Source: Pseudomonadota bacterium
GTDB taxonomy: Bacteria; Pseudomonadota; Gammaproteobacteria; Burkholderiales; Methylophilaceae
Length of the DNA stretch: 64,000 bases
Direction: 5' to 3'
NCBI GenBank assembly: GCA_029782295.1
Contig: JAKOVB010000020.1
Coordinates: forward strand, 1 to 64,000
This document shows, in pieces, positions 1 to 11,300 of this stretch; within the stretch, counting starts at the first letter, position 1, and each line of letters starts with the position of its first letter. The position numbers and the translations under genes are program-made. The notes under the pieces were generated by a model, which saw nothing but the letters and a program-made list of their open reading frames with translations, ran no database searches and was not told where the DNA came from.

Positions 1-1459
<1,459 letters not shown>

Positions 1460-1495
1460 GCTCGACCCCAAAACAGGTTGATGGGAAAACCTTGT

Positions 1496-1526
1496 ATTAT
1501 ATATCAAAACAGCCTTTTCGAGGCTG
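1496..1526 (-). promoter_or_regulatory. dnaG-rpoD intergenic hairpin and possible rpoD promoter element
   Basis: A 6-bp inverted repeat (ACAGCC / GGCTGT, 1509-1526) directly follows the dnaG stop and is followed on the minus strand by a short T run, so it could act as a weak attenuating terminator. Just after it, a perfect TATAAT reads on the minus strand at 1496-1501, about 36 bases before the rpoD ATG, but no good -35 sits 16-18 bases upstream. The sigma gene may therefore be partly uncoupled from dnaG. This is inference only. Confidence 0.3.
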
Positions 1527-3287
1527 TCAGCTCTTGCCGTGGCCCCAGCGACTCGACTGCAGCAGGGCTCGCTGTTCCGGCGTCAGGGCCTGCAAGCCCT
1601 TCTCCTGAGCCAATGTCAGCAGCTCGGCCGCTGTCGATACCTGCCGCTCCCACGTCACCCTCAACTGCTGCAAGGCACCGGCGAACTCTTCCTCCAGCGC
1701 CAGACCGTCATCTGCCTCCATCAGCTCCGCGCTCAACTCGGTGCGCAACTGTTCCGGCAAGTCGCCCTGCAATGCATGCAGCAGCGCCGCCGAAGTCATC
1801 TGGGGCTGGGACCGCATCAATTCAAGGATGCGGCGTAAAATTTCATCCTCCACCCCCTTGCCAGCGACGAGACGCCCATCCAGCCGCTCGGCCAGCGCCG
1901 GCCTCATCAGCAGCATGTGGATCAGGCGCCGCACCAGCGTCGGTGGCTTTCGACTGGAGCGGGCCGGTTGATATGCACGCTTCACCGCAGTCTGTTTCAA
2001 CCCCAGCGACCCTTCCAGCTCCTCCAGCGAGACACCGGCCAGCTCGGCCACACGCTTGCGCAGGAGTAGCCCCAGCCTGGGCGCCTGAATCTGTTTCAGG
2101 ATGGGTTCCGCCTCGTTCAGGAAACGCACCTTGCTTTCCTGGGACAGCAGGTCGTTGTCTTCACCCAATTTTTCGACAATGTATTGCGACAACGGCATTG
2201 CCCCCTGCATGGCGCGCTCAAAAGCCTCCTTGCCGTATTCACGCACATAACTGTCCGGATCGTGCTCGGGCGGCAGAAACAGGAAGCTCAGCTTCAGTCC
2301 GTCCGTCAGCGCCGGCAGGCTGTTCATCGCCGCTCGCCACGCCGCCTTGCGGCCGGCAGCATCCCCGTCGAAGCAAAACACGACGTCATCGGTCTGCCGC
2401 ATCAGTTTGGTAATGTGATAAGGCGTCGTCGCCGTTCCAAGCGCGGCCACTGCATAGCCGATGCCGTACTGCGCGAGCGCCACGACATCCATGTAGCCTT
2501 CCACGACCAGCACGCGATTAGCCTCACGAATGGCACGGCGCGCCAGAAAAAGTCCGTAGAGCTCATGCCCTTTCTGGAACAGTGGCGTTTCCGGAGAGTT
2601 CAGATACTTGGGGCCGGCATCGTCGCCATCGCCGCCCAGGACACGCCCGCCGAACCCGATCACCTGCCCCTTCTGGTCGTGAATGGGAAACATGATGCGG
2701 TCGCGGAAACGGTCGTAACGCCGCCCCTGGTCGTTGGCGATAACCAGCCCAGCAGCCGTGAGCACATCCGATTGATATTCCGGCAGCACGGCAGCCAGGT
2801 TCTGCCAGCCGGGCGGGGCATAACCGATCTGGAAGCGCGCAGCAATTTCACCGCTCAGCCCACGCCCTTTCAAATAGGCAATCGCCTTCTCGGATTTCTT
2901 CAGTTCGCCCCGGTAATAATGCATCGCCACCTGCAAGGCTTCGTGCATGCCGACCGCGGCCTTTTGCGCGGCCACCTGCTCGACTGTGCGCGTTTCCTGT
3001 GGCACGGTCATGCCAACGCGCTTGGCCAGCTCGTTTACCGCCTCGACGAACCCCAAGCCCTGATATTCCATCAGAAACCCCAGGGCGGTGCCATGCGCCC
3101 CGCAGCCAAAGCAGTGATAGAACTGCTTGGTCGGGCTCACGGTGAAAGACGGGGTTTTCTCGTTGTGGAACGGGCAGCAGGCGGAATAATTCGCACCAGC
3201 CTTCTTGAGCGGCACGCTGGCATCGACCACATCGACGATATCGACGCGATTCAGCAGTTCCTGGATAAAACTATCGGGGATGGCCAT
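1527..3287 (-). CDS. dnaG: DNA primase DnaG
   Basis: Synthesises RNA primers at the replication fork and works with the replicative helicase. The start is the ATG at 3287 ([12 protein letters not shown]), which gives 586 residues, normal for DnaG. A longer reading of the frame would begin inside a terminator hairpin and is rejected. Visible features are the CHC2 zinc ribbon (C38, H41, C59, C62), the RNA-polymerase core with the TOPRIM stretch [13 protein letters not shown], and a C-terminal helicase-interaction domain. It lies between yqeY and rpoD, the classical macromolecular-synthesis order. Confidence 0.96.
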   Translation of the reverse strand: MAIPDSFIQELLNRVDIVDVVDASVPLKKAGANYSACCPFHNEKTPSFTVSPTKQFYHCFGCGAHGTALGFLMEYQGLGFVEAVNELAKRVGMTVPQETRTVEQVAAQKAAVGMHEALQVAMHYYRGELKKSEKAIAYLKGRGLSGEIAARFQIGYAPPGWQNLAAVLPEYQSDVLTAAGLVIANDQGRRYDRFRDRIMFPIHDQKGQVIGFGGRVLGGDGDDAGPKYLNSPETPLFQKGHELYGLFLARRAIREANRVLVVEGYMDVVALAQYGIGYAVAALGTATTPYHITKLMRQTDDVVFCFDGDAAGRKAAWRAAMNSLPALTDGLKLSFLFLPPEHDPDSYVREYGKEAFERAMQGAMPLSQYIVEKLGEDNDLLSQESKVRFLNEAEPILKQIQAPRLGLLLRKRVAELAGVSLEELEGSLGLKQTAVKRAYQPARSSRKPPTLVRRLIHMLLMRPALAERLDGRLVAGKGVEDEILRRILELMRSQPQMTSAALLHALQGDLPEQLRTELSAELMEADDGLALEEEFAGALQQLRVTWERQVSTAAELLTLAQEKGLQALTPEQRALLQSSRWGHGKS

Positions 3288-3304
3288 GGCTGGAAATATA
3301 AAAC

Positions 3305-3329
3305 AAAAAAGGAGCCTTAAGCTCCTTTT
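3305..3329 (-). terminator. Intrinsic terminator between yqeY and dnaG
   Basis: The stem AAAAGGAGC pairs with GCTCCTTTT around a short TTAAG loop. On the minus strand it ends in a T6 run. It sits after the yqeY stop and 18 bases before the dnaG ATG, inside the operon. It probably sets the large expression difference expected between rpsU and dnaG. Confidence 0.65.
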
Positions 3330-3358
3330 CATTTCGGTCCGGACAGATGCGCTTCAGA

Positions 3359-3805
3359 CTACGCACCCAACCTCGCCTTGATCAGCCCGGACAGGCTGCC
3401 CATATCGGCACGCCCGACCACCAGCGGCTTCAATGTCGCCATGACCTTGCCCATGTCCTTGATTCCAGTTGCCCCGGTATCGGCCACCACCTGATCCAGC
3501 AGGGCGGCGATTTCGGCCTCGGTCAGCGGCTGGGGCAGATATTCCTGCAACACCGAGACTTCGTACTTTTCGGCATCCGCAAGATCCTGGCGGTTTGCTG
3601 CTTCATACTGGCTGATCGAGTCACGACGCTGCTTAAGCATCTTTTCGATCGCCTCGATCACCTGCGTGTCATCCAGTTCGATACGCTCATCGACCTCACG
3701 CTGCTTGATGGCAGCCTGCAGCAGCCGGATCGCACCCAGACGCGGAGCGTCCTTGGCGCGCATCGCGGCCTTCATATCTTCAGAGATACGAATCTTGAGT
3801 GACAC
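3359..3805 (-). CDS. yqeY: YqeY/GatB-like domain protein
   Basis: A 148-residue protein of the GatB/YqeY family, related to the C-terminal tRNA-interacting domain of GatB amidotransferase subunits. The YqeY signature is clear: MSLKIRISEDMKAAMRAKD at the start, then IRLLQAAIKQREVDER, and the C-terminal DMGKVMATLKPLVVGRADM. Its cellular role is not settled; association with tRNA metabolism is inferred from the family. It lies 15 bases downstream of rpsU, as in many proteobacteria where yqeY sits between rpsU and dnaG. Confidence 0.93.
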   Translation of the reverse strand: MSLKIRISEDMKAAMRAKDAPRLGAIRLLQAAIKQREVDERIELDDTQVIEAIEKMLKQRRDSISQYEAANRQDLADAEKYEVSVLQEYLPQPLTEAEIAALLDQVVADTGATGIKDMGKVMATLKPLVVGRADMGSLSGLIKARLGA

Positions 3806-3820
3806 GGCAGTGCTACGGGA

Positions 3821-4033
3821 TTAGTAGAGCTTCGGCGGCAGGGTCTGGCTGCGCAGACGGCGGTACTGGCGCTTAACAGCAGCAGCAGCCTTGCGCTTGC
3901 GTTCCCAGGTCGGCTTCTCGTAGAACTCGCGAGCGCGCAGTTCAGTCAGCAGACCGGTCTTTTCCATGATGCGCTTGAAGCGGCGCAGGGCAACGTCAAA
4001 CGGCTCGTTCTCTTTTACACGTACGGTAGTCAT
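3821..4033 (-). CDS. rpsU: Small-subunit ribosomal protein bS21
   Basis: bS21 is a late-binding 30S protein near the anti-Shine-Dalgarno region. The chosen ATG at 4033 gives 70 residues starting [20 protein letters not shown], typical of bS21. A frame reading 23 codons further upstream has no family support. An AAGGAGAGA ribosome-binding site lies 7-8 bases before this ATG. The basic C-terminus ([19 protein letters not shown]) is normal. It is the first gene of the operon with yqeY, dnaG and rpoD. Confidence 0.97.
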   Translation of the reverse strand: MTTVRVKENEPFDVALRRFKRIMEKTGLLTELRAREFYEKPTWERKRKAAAAVKRQYRRLRSQTLPPKLY

Positions 4034-4073
4034 TGAAACCTTCTCTCCTTGAGAGACAACGAAAAAGTTTGCT

Positions 4074-4102
4074 ATTCTAGCGAGCACTTTGCAATTAATC
4101 AA
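4074..4102 (-). promoter_or_regulatory. Sigma70 promoter of the rpsU operon
   Basis: On the minus strand TTGATT (4097-4102) and TAGAAT (4074-4079) are separated by exactly 17 bases. The rpsU ATG lies about 40 bases downstream. It is located in the short divergent region shared with tsaD. Confidence 0.6.
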
Positions 4103-4123
4103 TCACTTTCGGGACTTACCGCT

Positions 4124-5125
4124 TTGATCGTTCTCGGCATCGAATCCTCCTGCGACGAAACTGGCATCGCGCTTTACGACACGACCTGCGGCCTGCTTGG
4201 TCACGCACTGCACTCGCAAATCAGGATGCATGCGGAATATGGCGGCGTTGTGCCGGAGCTGGCCTCGCGGGATCACATCCGCCGCGTACTCCCCTTGACC
4301 GAGCAGGTCCTGCGTGAATCCGGACACACCCTGGAGGACATCGATGCCATCGCCTACACCCAGGGACCCGGTCTTGCCGGTGCCCTGCTTGTCGGCACCA
4401 GCATCGCCGAAGCACTGGCCTTTACGCTCGACATCCCTGCGATCGGGGTACATCACCTGGAAGGTCACCTGCTGGCACCATTACTGGAAGACAATCCGCC
4501 CGCTTTCCCTTTTGTCGCGTTGCTGGTCTCCGGGGGACACACCCAATTGATGCGTGTTTCAGGGATCGGCGAATACGAACTGCTGGGCGATACCCTGGAT
4601 GACGCGGCGGGCGAGGCTTTCGACAAAACCGCAAAACTGCTGGGTCTGGAATATCCGGGCGGTCCGGCCGTATCCCGATTGGCTGAGCAAGGCAGGGCGA
4701 GCACCCTGAAGCTGCCGAGACCCATGCTGAACAGCGGCAACCTGGATTTCAGTTTCAGCGGGCTGAAGACCGCCGTTCTGACGGCCTCCCAAGGTAAAAC
4801 TGCGCGTGAGGATATCGCCTATGCTTTTCAGGAAGCCGTGGTGGAGGTGCTGACGACCAAGTGTACTCACGCACTCGAACAGACTGGGCTGGACAGGCTG
4901 ATCGTGTCCGGTGGTGTCGGCGCCAACAAGCGCCTGCGTGAATCGCTCAACCGTGCGGCGATCAAGCACCGTTTCGAAGTGGCTTATCCCCGGTTGGAAT
5001 TCTGTACAGACAATGGCGCCATGATCGCTTTTGCCGGCGCCATGCGCCTCAAGCACCTGCAGGCCGGCAACCACGCCTTTACCGTGCGCCCGAGATGGGA
5101 TCTCGCCGAACTGACCGCCCCCTGA
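4124..5125 (+). CDS. tsaD: tRNA N6-threonylcarbamoyladenosine (t6A37) transferase subunit TsaD
   Basis: Transfers the threonylcarbamoyl group to A37 of ANN-decoding tRNAs together with TsaB/TsaE. The most likely start is the TTG at 4124, giving (M)[13 protein letters not shown] and 333 residues. With that start the metal-binding HxxxH falls at residues 111-115, the same numbering as the E. coli enzyme. Other motifs visible are the ATP-binding SGGHTQL and the C-terminal [13 protein letters not shown]. An upstream ATG at 4049 would add 25 unrelated residues inside the rpsU promoter region. It is divergent from rpsU and convergent with plsY. Confidence 0.95.
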   Translation: MIVLGIESSCDETGIALYDTTCGLLGHALHSQIRMHAEYGGVVPELASRDHIRRVLPLTEQVLRESGHTLEDIDAIAYTQGPGLAGALLVGTSIAEALAFTLDIPAIGVHHLEGHLLAPLLEDNPPAFPFVALLVSGGHTQLMRVSGIGEYELLGDTLDDAAGEAFDKTAKLLGLEYPGGPAVSRLAEQGRASTLKLPRPMLNSGNLDFSFSGLKTAVLTASQGKTAREDIAYAFQEAVVEVLTTKCTHALEQTGLDRLIVSGGVGANKRLRESLNRAAIKHRFEVAYPRLEFCTDNGAMIAFAGAMRLKHLQAGNHAFTVRPRWDLAELTAP

Positions 5126-5132
5126 GAACAGG

Positions 5133-5744
5133 CTATTGCGGCGGCCGGTCGCCGGCTTTCGGTTTCCTGAAACCCGATTCGGTACCGTCCAGCAGTTTCC
5201 GGATATTGGTTTTATGGCGCCACACCAGCAGCACCGACAACACCAGCACCGTACCGGCCACCCAGCCGAAGCCGATCTGCGCAGCAGCATAAACCGGAGC
5301 GAATCCGGCGGCGATCAACGCAGAGAGTGAAGAGACACGCCACATAAAGAAAGCAAGCGCCCAGGTTGCCATCACACTCGCCCCGAGCACCGGCGACAGC
5401 GCGAACAGGATACCGGCTACCGTTGCCACTCCTTTGCCGCCCTGGAATCCGTAAAACACCGGATACAGGTGACCGAGGAACACCGCCAAGGCAACCGCGC
5501 AGACCCATTCCAGCGGCAGACCGTAGTGCTGGGCCAACCACACGGCCAGCCACCCCTTGCCGGCGTCACCCAGCAAGGTCAGCAGGGCGGCCAGTTTCTT
5601 GCCGCTGCGCATCACATTGGTAGCGCCGGGGTTGCCGGAGCCGACCGTGCGCGGATCTGGCAGCCCGAACAGCTTGCTCACGATGATACCGAAGGCCACC
5701 GACCCCAGCAGATACGCTCCGACGACAAATCCCCACTCGTTCAT
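5133..5744 (-). CDS. plsY: Acyl-phosphate:glycerol-3-phosphate acyltransferase PlsY
   Basis: Integral membrane enzyme that makes lysophosphatidic acid from acyl-phosphate. The start ATG at 5744 (MNEWGFVVGAYLLGSVAFGI) gives 203 residues. The three family motifs are visible: SGNPGATN, GDAGKGW and GGKGVAT. Several hydrophobic membrane segments are present. The frame runs open upstream through folB in antisense, but that extension is not part of the protein. It is divergent from folB and tail-to-tail with tsaD, 7 bases apart, an arrangement common in beta- and gammaproteobacteria. Confidence 0.95.
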   Translation of the reverse strand: MNEWGFVVGAYLLGSVAFGIIVSKLFGLPDPRTVGSGNPGATNVMRSGKKLAALLTLLGDAGKGWLAVWLAQHYGLPLEWVCAVALAVFLGHLYPVFYGFQGGKGVATVAGILFALSPVLGASVMATWALAFFMWRVSSLSALIAAGFAPVYAAAQIGFGWVAGTVLVLSVLLVWRHKTNIRKLLDGTESGFRKPKAGDRPPQ

Positions 5745-5786
5745 GACAGATGCTCTAGAATTGTGAAAAACTGGATTGTAAGCGAT

Positions 5787-6146
5787 ATGGATATCATTTT
5801 CCTGCAGGAAGTCAAAGTCGAAACCCGCCTCGGCGTCCCGGACTGGGAACGCCTGAAACCGCAAACCATCGTGCTCGATATCGAACTGGCCATGCCGCAT
5901 AGCCGCTCCTGCCAGACCGACGCCATCGACGACACCATCGATTACGGACAGATTGTCGCCCGCATTCGCGAAACGCTGGCCGAGCATAGTTTCAGACTGG
6001 TAGAAGCTCTGGCCGAGCACGTGTGCCAGTTGATCATGACTGAATTCGGCACCCCCTGGGTGAAGCTCAGGGTGGGTAAACCGGGCATCCTGCCCGGTGT
6101 GAAACAGCTCGGCGTCACAATCGAACGTGGCCTGCGCAAGACCTGA
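5787..6146 (+). CDS. folB: Dihydroneopterin aldolase FolB
   Basis: Folate-pathway enzyme that cleaves 7,8-dihydroneopterin to 6-hydroxymethyl-dihydropterin and glycolaldehyde. The ATG at 5787 gives 119 residues (MDIIFLQEVKVETRLGVPDWE), the usual size. Conserved parts include DTIDYG around residue 50, SFRLVEALAEH with the catalytic-site Glu, and the C-terminal GVTIERG. Only 42 bases separate it from the divergent plsY start, which must hold both promoters. Confidence 0.94.
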   Translation: MDIIFLQEVKVETRLGVPDWERLKPQTIVLDIELAMPHSRSCQTDAIDDTIDYGQIVARIRETLAEHSFRLVEALAEHVCQLIMTEFGTPWVKLRVGKPGILPGVKQLGVTIERGLRKT

Positions 6147-6340
6147 ATCCCCACCCGACCAAAACCCGCAAGATCTCCTCTAACTCTCTTTCACGAACAA
6201 TCTCCTCCGGAAGATTCTGAATGTAAGCCTGGTGTCAGCTTCGTGCCCCACAATCTTCATATATTTTTGTACAAATCATATTTTCTTATAGAACCATTTG
6301 ATTTTGTTTTGTTCAAAAATTCTTTTAATCATTACGGAGA
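6147..6340. other. AT-rich intergenic region before the fasciclin gene
   Basis: A 194-base stretch with no ORF. It becomes markedly AT-rich from about 6240. TTGTAC near 6267 followed by TAGAAC about 16 bases later is a possible promoter for the fasciclin gene. No hairpin or repeat stands out. Confidence 0.4.
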
Positions 6341-6808
6341 ATGATCTTGAAATCGAAATTGATTATGGCTGCACTGCTGTCTACGATAAGCCTTTCCACA
6401 TCCGCATTCGCAGATGACCTGATGGAAACCATGTCTAACGATGGGGGATTCAAGACCCTGCTCTCGGCGATCAAATCCGCAGGGATCGAAAATGAGTTCA
6501 AGGTCAATGGCCCTTTAACCGTGTTTGCACCGACAGACCTCGCCTTTGCAGCCATGCCCAAGGCAAAGCTTGATCAACTCCTTGCAGACAAGGCCGCATT
6601 GAAAAAGATGATTAACCTTCACATGGTCAATGGCAAGGTGACCAAGGCTGATGTCGATGCCGGCAAGATCAAAACCATCGAGGGTGAGGATGTCACCCTG
6701 TCTGTTGCCGGTGGTGTAAAAATCAATGGTATCCCGACCGTCGGTCAGGGCATCAATGCCGACAACGGTGTTATTCATGCACTGACGGGTGTCATGATCC
6801 CGAAATAA
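6341..6808 (+). CDS. Secreted fasciclin (FAS1)-domain protein
   Basis: A 155-residue protein with an N-terminal Sec signal peptide (cleavage probably after SAFA, about residue 24) and one FAS1 domain. The H1-type motif GPLTVFAPTDLAF and the terminal NGVIHALTGVMIP are visible. Such proteins act in adhesion or extracellular matrix; the ligand is unknown. The GGAGA ribosome-binding site abuts the ATG at 6341, too close for normal spacing. Translation may actually start at the in-frame TTG two codons later (6347), which leaves an intact signal peptide. It is a single gene closed by a strong terminator. Confidence 0.9.
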   Translation: MILKSKLIMAALLSTISLSTSAFADDLMETMSNDGGFKTLLSAIKSAGIENEFKVNGPLTVFAPTDLAFAAMPKAKLDQLLADKAALKKMINLHMVNGKVTKADVDAGKIKTIEGEDVTLSVAGGVKINGIPTVGQGINADNGVIHALTGVMIPK

Positions 6809-6830
6809 GTGCACGAAAGATTCACATCGT

Positions 6831-6858
6831 AAAAAAACCGCCCTTTGGCGGTTTTTTT
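6831..6858. terminator. Bidirectional intrinsic terminator
   Basis: CCGCC and GGCGG arms with a 4-base loop are flanked by A7 on the left and T7 on the right, so the hairpin has a U-tract on either strand. It serves the fasciclin gene (plus) and probably the RND efflux operon (minus), which ends at 6934. Confidence 0.85.
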
Positions 6859-6933
6859 ACGCATGGTTTCTGGAGATGGCACCAAATAAGGATAGAGGGG
6901 ACAAGGCAAACAGCAAAGCCTCGTCAGTAACGT

Positions 6934-8370
6934 CTACGACCCGGCGGCCAACTCCTCTTTGCCTGCTTCAATCCAACCACCCCCCAACGCCTTGAAAAGA
7001 CTCACGACCGCAGCCCGCTGGGCATTCTCGGCATCAATCCGGGCCAACCTGGCCTGCAAGACCTGGCGATCGGCATCCAGCACTTCCAGCCGGCTAGATA
7101 CCCCTCCCTGGAATCGCAGATTCGCGAGCCGCTGAGTGTCCTGCAAAGCAGAGACACGCTCGGATTCTGCCTTCAGCATGTCCCGTCCGGCCGTTTGCGC
7201 GTTTAGTGCATTGCGTACGTCGCCGAACGCACTGGCAACGGCTTTCTTGTAGGCGGCCAGCGCCTGCTCACGGTGCGCTTCGGTAGCCTTGACATTGAAA
7301 ACCAGGCGCCTGGCGTTAAAGAGGGGTTGAGACAAACCCAGTGCAAACTGGAAAATGCCAGCCGGCCCGGTAAACAGTTTGGCAAGTGTCGCGCTTTCAA
7401 AACCCAGATAACCAGTCAGGGAAATCGTGGGGAAGAATTCGGCGCGGGCCGCATCGATCCGGGCGTCTTCAGCCAGCAATTTCTGTTCTGCCTCGCGGAT
7501 ATCCGGACGGCGCAACAGCAGTTCAGAAGGCAGGCCATCCGGTACCCACAGACCATCCATCGGCAATACCGACCCACGAGCGACCTTCCCCTCCATCACA
7601 TCTCGCGGCGAACGTCCGAGCAGGATGGAGAGCACGGACTCCAGGTTTTCCTGCGTTTTCATCGCACCGCTCAACTGCGCCCGCACGGCCGCCTCTTCCG
7701 CCTCCGCCTGCCGGATTTCGTACTCCGAGCCGAGACCATTCCTGAAACGGACTTGCAACAGCGTCAGGCTCTCCTGGCGGCTGCGCAATACATCGCGGAT
7801 CACCGCAACCTGTTCATCGGCTGCCAGCAAATTGAAATACTGCTGAGCGACGTCGGAAATCAGGGTCAGCAGGACCGTGTCCCGGCCGGCCTGCGCTGCC
7901 AGCAATTGGGCTCGCGCGGCATCGCTGGCACGGCGATACTTGCCCCACAGATCCAGTTCATAACTGGCGGCCAGCGTCATTTGCAAGTCATTCTGCTGGC
8001 GCTGCACCCCACCGTACAACGGCATCGCGGCAACCCGGGAAATCTGTTTGCGATTACCGCCCGCGTTGGCAGTGACCACCGGATACCGATCCGCCTCGGA
8101 AATCCCCAGCGCCGCTTCCGCTTCCAGTACACGCGCCGCTGCCGCCTCGACATCGTGATTGTGCTCCAGCGCCTCATCGACCAGGGCATCCAACGCCGGG
8201 TCGCGGAACAGCGTCCACCAGTGCTCGCCGGCACTGGATGCCTGATACCCCTGCGGGGCATTCCAGGCCTCGGGCAATAGTGGTGCCGGGTTCTCATGGG
8301 GACTCTGCAGCGTGCCGCAGGCCGGAAGCAGTATGACTGCCAGCGCAACAGCCAGCATGGATTTACGCAT
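6934..8370 (-). CDS. Outer-membrane efflux lipoprotein (OprM/NodT family)
   Basis: Trimeric outer-membrane exit duct of an RND efflux pump. Start ATG at 8370 (MRKSMLAVALAVILLPACG) with a lipobox LPAC, so the mature protein begins at Cys17. About 478 residues. Two OEP repeats are seen, with EHNHDVEAAAARVLEAEA in the first and RRPDIREAEQKLLAEDARIDAARAE in the second, the latter typical of the NodT/OprM group. Its ATG overlaps the last 8 bases of the upstream pump gene, which suggests translational coupling. It is the last gene of the MFP-RND-OMF operon. Confidence 0.93.
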   Translation of the reverse strand: MRKSMLAVALAVILLPACGTLQSPHENPAPLLPEAWNAPQGYQASSAGEHWWTLFRDPALDALVDEALEHNHDVEAAAARVLEAEAALGISEADRYPVVTANAGGNRKQISRVAAMPLYGGVQRQQNDLQMTLAASYELDLWGKYRRASDAARAQLLAAQAGRDTVLLTLISDVAQQYFNLLAADEQVAVIRDVLRSRQESLTLLQVRFRNGLGSEYEIRQAEAEEAAVRAQLSGAMKTQENLESVLSILLGRSPRDVMEGKVARGSVLPMDGLWVPDGLPSELLLRRPDIREAEQKLLAEDARIDAARAEFFPTISLTGYLGFESATLAKLFTGPAGIFQFALGLSQPLFNARRLVFNVKATEAHREQALAAYKKAVASAFGDVRNALNAQTAGRDMLKAESERVSALQDTQRLANLRFQGGVSSRLEVLDADRQVLQARLARIDAENAQRAAVVSLFKALGGGWIEAGKEELAAGS

Positions 8371-11300
8371 TAATGACCTCTCGCTTGATATCGTTCCTCG
8401 CAATCAGCTTGTAGAACAACGGCACGAAGAAGATTGCCAGGAACGTTGCGGCCATCATCCCCCCCATGACACCGGTACCTACCGATTGACGAGCCCCAGC
8501 CCCCGCACCGGTCGAAATCGCCAACGGCAGTACCCCCAGAATGAACGCCATCGATGTCATCAGGATGGGGCGGAAGCGCAATCGTGCCGCCTCGAGTACC
8601 GCATCACGGGCTGACAGTCCCTCTTCGTGCTGCTTCATGATTGCGAACTCGACAATCAGGATTGCATTCTTGGCAGCCAAGCCGAGCAAAGTGACCAAGC
8701 CGATCTGGAAGTAGACATCGTTGGTCAGGGGCGGGATCGGAACGCCCGGCAGCAGGAACGCGTAGGCCAGGTTACGCACCCAGACCATGGCCAGCGCCCC
8801 GAACAGGCCGAACGGCAATGCCAGCAATACCGCGAAAGGGAGTGTCCAGCGCTCGTACAAGGCGGAAAGGATCAGGAACACCATGATCACCGCCATCCCC
8901 AGCGCCAGTCCGGAAGCACCGCTGGAACGCTTTTCCTGGTAGGACGCACCGCTCCACTCATAGCTGAAATCCGGCGGCAAGACCTCCCTCATGATCCTTT
9001 CGACTGCTGCGAGCGCTTCACCGGAACTCACGCCGGGAGCGCCCGAGCCGAGCACCTTGACCGAAGGCAGATTGTTGAAACGATTAAGCGTATCCGGGCC
9101 ATTGCTGTATTTCACGGTAGCAAACGCCGAAATCGGCACCATCTGGTTGTTTGCGCCGCGCACGTGCAAGGCCCCGATATCTTCTGGCTTTTTGCGGTAT
9201 TCCTTGTCAGCGGACATCAGCACCTGCCAGGTTCGTCCATACTTGTTGAAGTCGTTCACGTAATACGTGCCGAGCGTCGCAGAGAGCGTATTGAAAGCCT
9301 CTTCCAGATTCACTCCCAGTGCTGCGGCACGCGAACGATCGACATCCACATACAGTTGCGGACTCTGCGCCCGCCACAGGGTCTGGGCAAAGGCAAAGGT
9401 CTTGTCCTGCGAGGCTTTGGCGATAAACGCCTGCACGACTTCGTTCAGGCGTTGCGAGCCCCCTTCACCCCGGTTCTGGATGTTGACTTCAAAACCGCCG
9501 GAGTTCCCCAGCCCGAAAATGGCGGGCGGGTTGAACGCCAGCGCCAGCCCTTCCTTGATGCCTGCAGTCTTGCCGTAAAATTCCCCGACCAGCGCCTGAG
9601 ACGGCATGCTGCGCTCCTCCCACGGTTTCATGGAAGCAAAGATGGTCGCTGCGCTGTTCTTGAATGATCCGCCCAGGAAATCCATGCCGGTAAAGGCCAC
9701 GGAGTACTCGTTGGCGGGATTGGACTTGATCGCCTGGGTGACCTGCTGCACCACCTTGTCGGTGCGTTGCAGACTGGCACCGTCCGGGAGGAATACCGCT
9801 GAGATGTAATAGCCCTGATCCTCGTCCGGCACCAGCGATGTCGGCGTCATGCGCCACAACTGCACCGTCGCAGCCACCATCGCCAGGAACAGCACGATAC
9901 CGACGAATGCGCGTTTCAGCATCCAGGCTACCCCCCCGGTATAGCGCTGCGTCATCCATCCGAAAAGACGATTGAAAGCACGGAAGAATCCATTCACCTG
10001 CTTGTGCTCCGGCTTGAGGATGACCGCACACAAGGCTGGCGTCAGCGTCAACGCCACCAGCCCGGAAATCGATACGGCAATGGCAATAGTGATGGCAAAC
10101 TGGCGATACAACTCGCCGGCCAGCCCCCCGATGAAGGCGATCGGCACAAAAACCGAAATCAGCACCAGCATGATGGCGATGACCGGGCCGGTCACCTCCC
10201 GCATCGCTTCGATCGCTGCCGCCCGCGGGGAGAGCCCACTTTCATGCATCAGTCGCTCGGCGTTCTCCAGCACCACGATGGCATCGTCCACTACGATGCC
10301 AATCGACAGCACCATGCCAAACAACGTCAGTGTATTGATGGAATATCCCAGCATATACAGCCCGGCAAAAGTCCCGATCAGGGAAACCGGTACCGCAAGC
10401 GTCGGGATCAAAGTCGCGCGGAAATTCTGCAGGAACAGCAAGACCACCAGGAACACCAGCACCATGGCCTCGAACAGGGTTTTCACCACCTCGTAAATCG
10501 AGACTTTGACAAAGCGGGTCGTGTCATACACCACCGCCCGCTCCAGCCCCTTTGGAAACGCTGCAGCCAGTTCGGCCACGGTCTTGTTGACTTCATCCGC
10601 CACCCCGAGCGCATTGGCGCCGGGCTGCAGGAACACCCCAACCAGGGTGGCCGATTTCCCGTTCACCCGGCCGATAAAATCGTAATCCTTGGAACCCAGT
10701 TCGACACGCGCGATATCCTTGAGGCGAACCTCTGCCCCGGTAGCACTGGAGCGCACGATGATGTCCTCGAACTGCCCGGCGTCTGACATCCGCCCTTGCG
10801 TCGTGATGGAATAAACCAGATCCTGATCTCCGCCATTCGGGCTCTGGCCGATCTTGCCCGGCGCGAATTGTGCGTTCTGGCTGGTGATCGCGCTGGTGAT
10901 CTCCCCTACGGAGATTCCAAGCTGCTTCATCCGGTCTGGCTTCAGCCAGATGCGCATGGCGTAATCCTTGGCCCCGAAAATCTGTACATTGGTCGTCCCG
11001 GGAATGCGCTTGATGCGGTCGAGGACGTTCAAGGTGACATAGTTGCTGATGCTCAGGTCATCCATCGTGCCATCAGGCGACAGGAACGCAATCACCTGCA
11101 AAAAGGACGAGGAACCCTTTTCCACCGTCACGCCCTGACGCCGTACTTCCTGCGGCAGACGGGCCTCCACCTGCTTGACGCGGTTATTGACGTTGAGTGC
11201 CGCCTGCTCGGCATCAGCACCGATGTCGAACGTCACCTGGATTTCCAGCACGCCGTTGGAAGCCGACGTCGAACTCATGTACATCATGTGCTCGACACCG

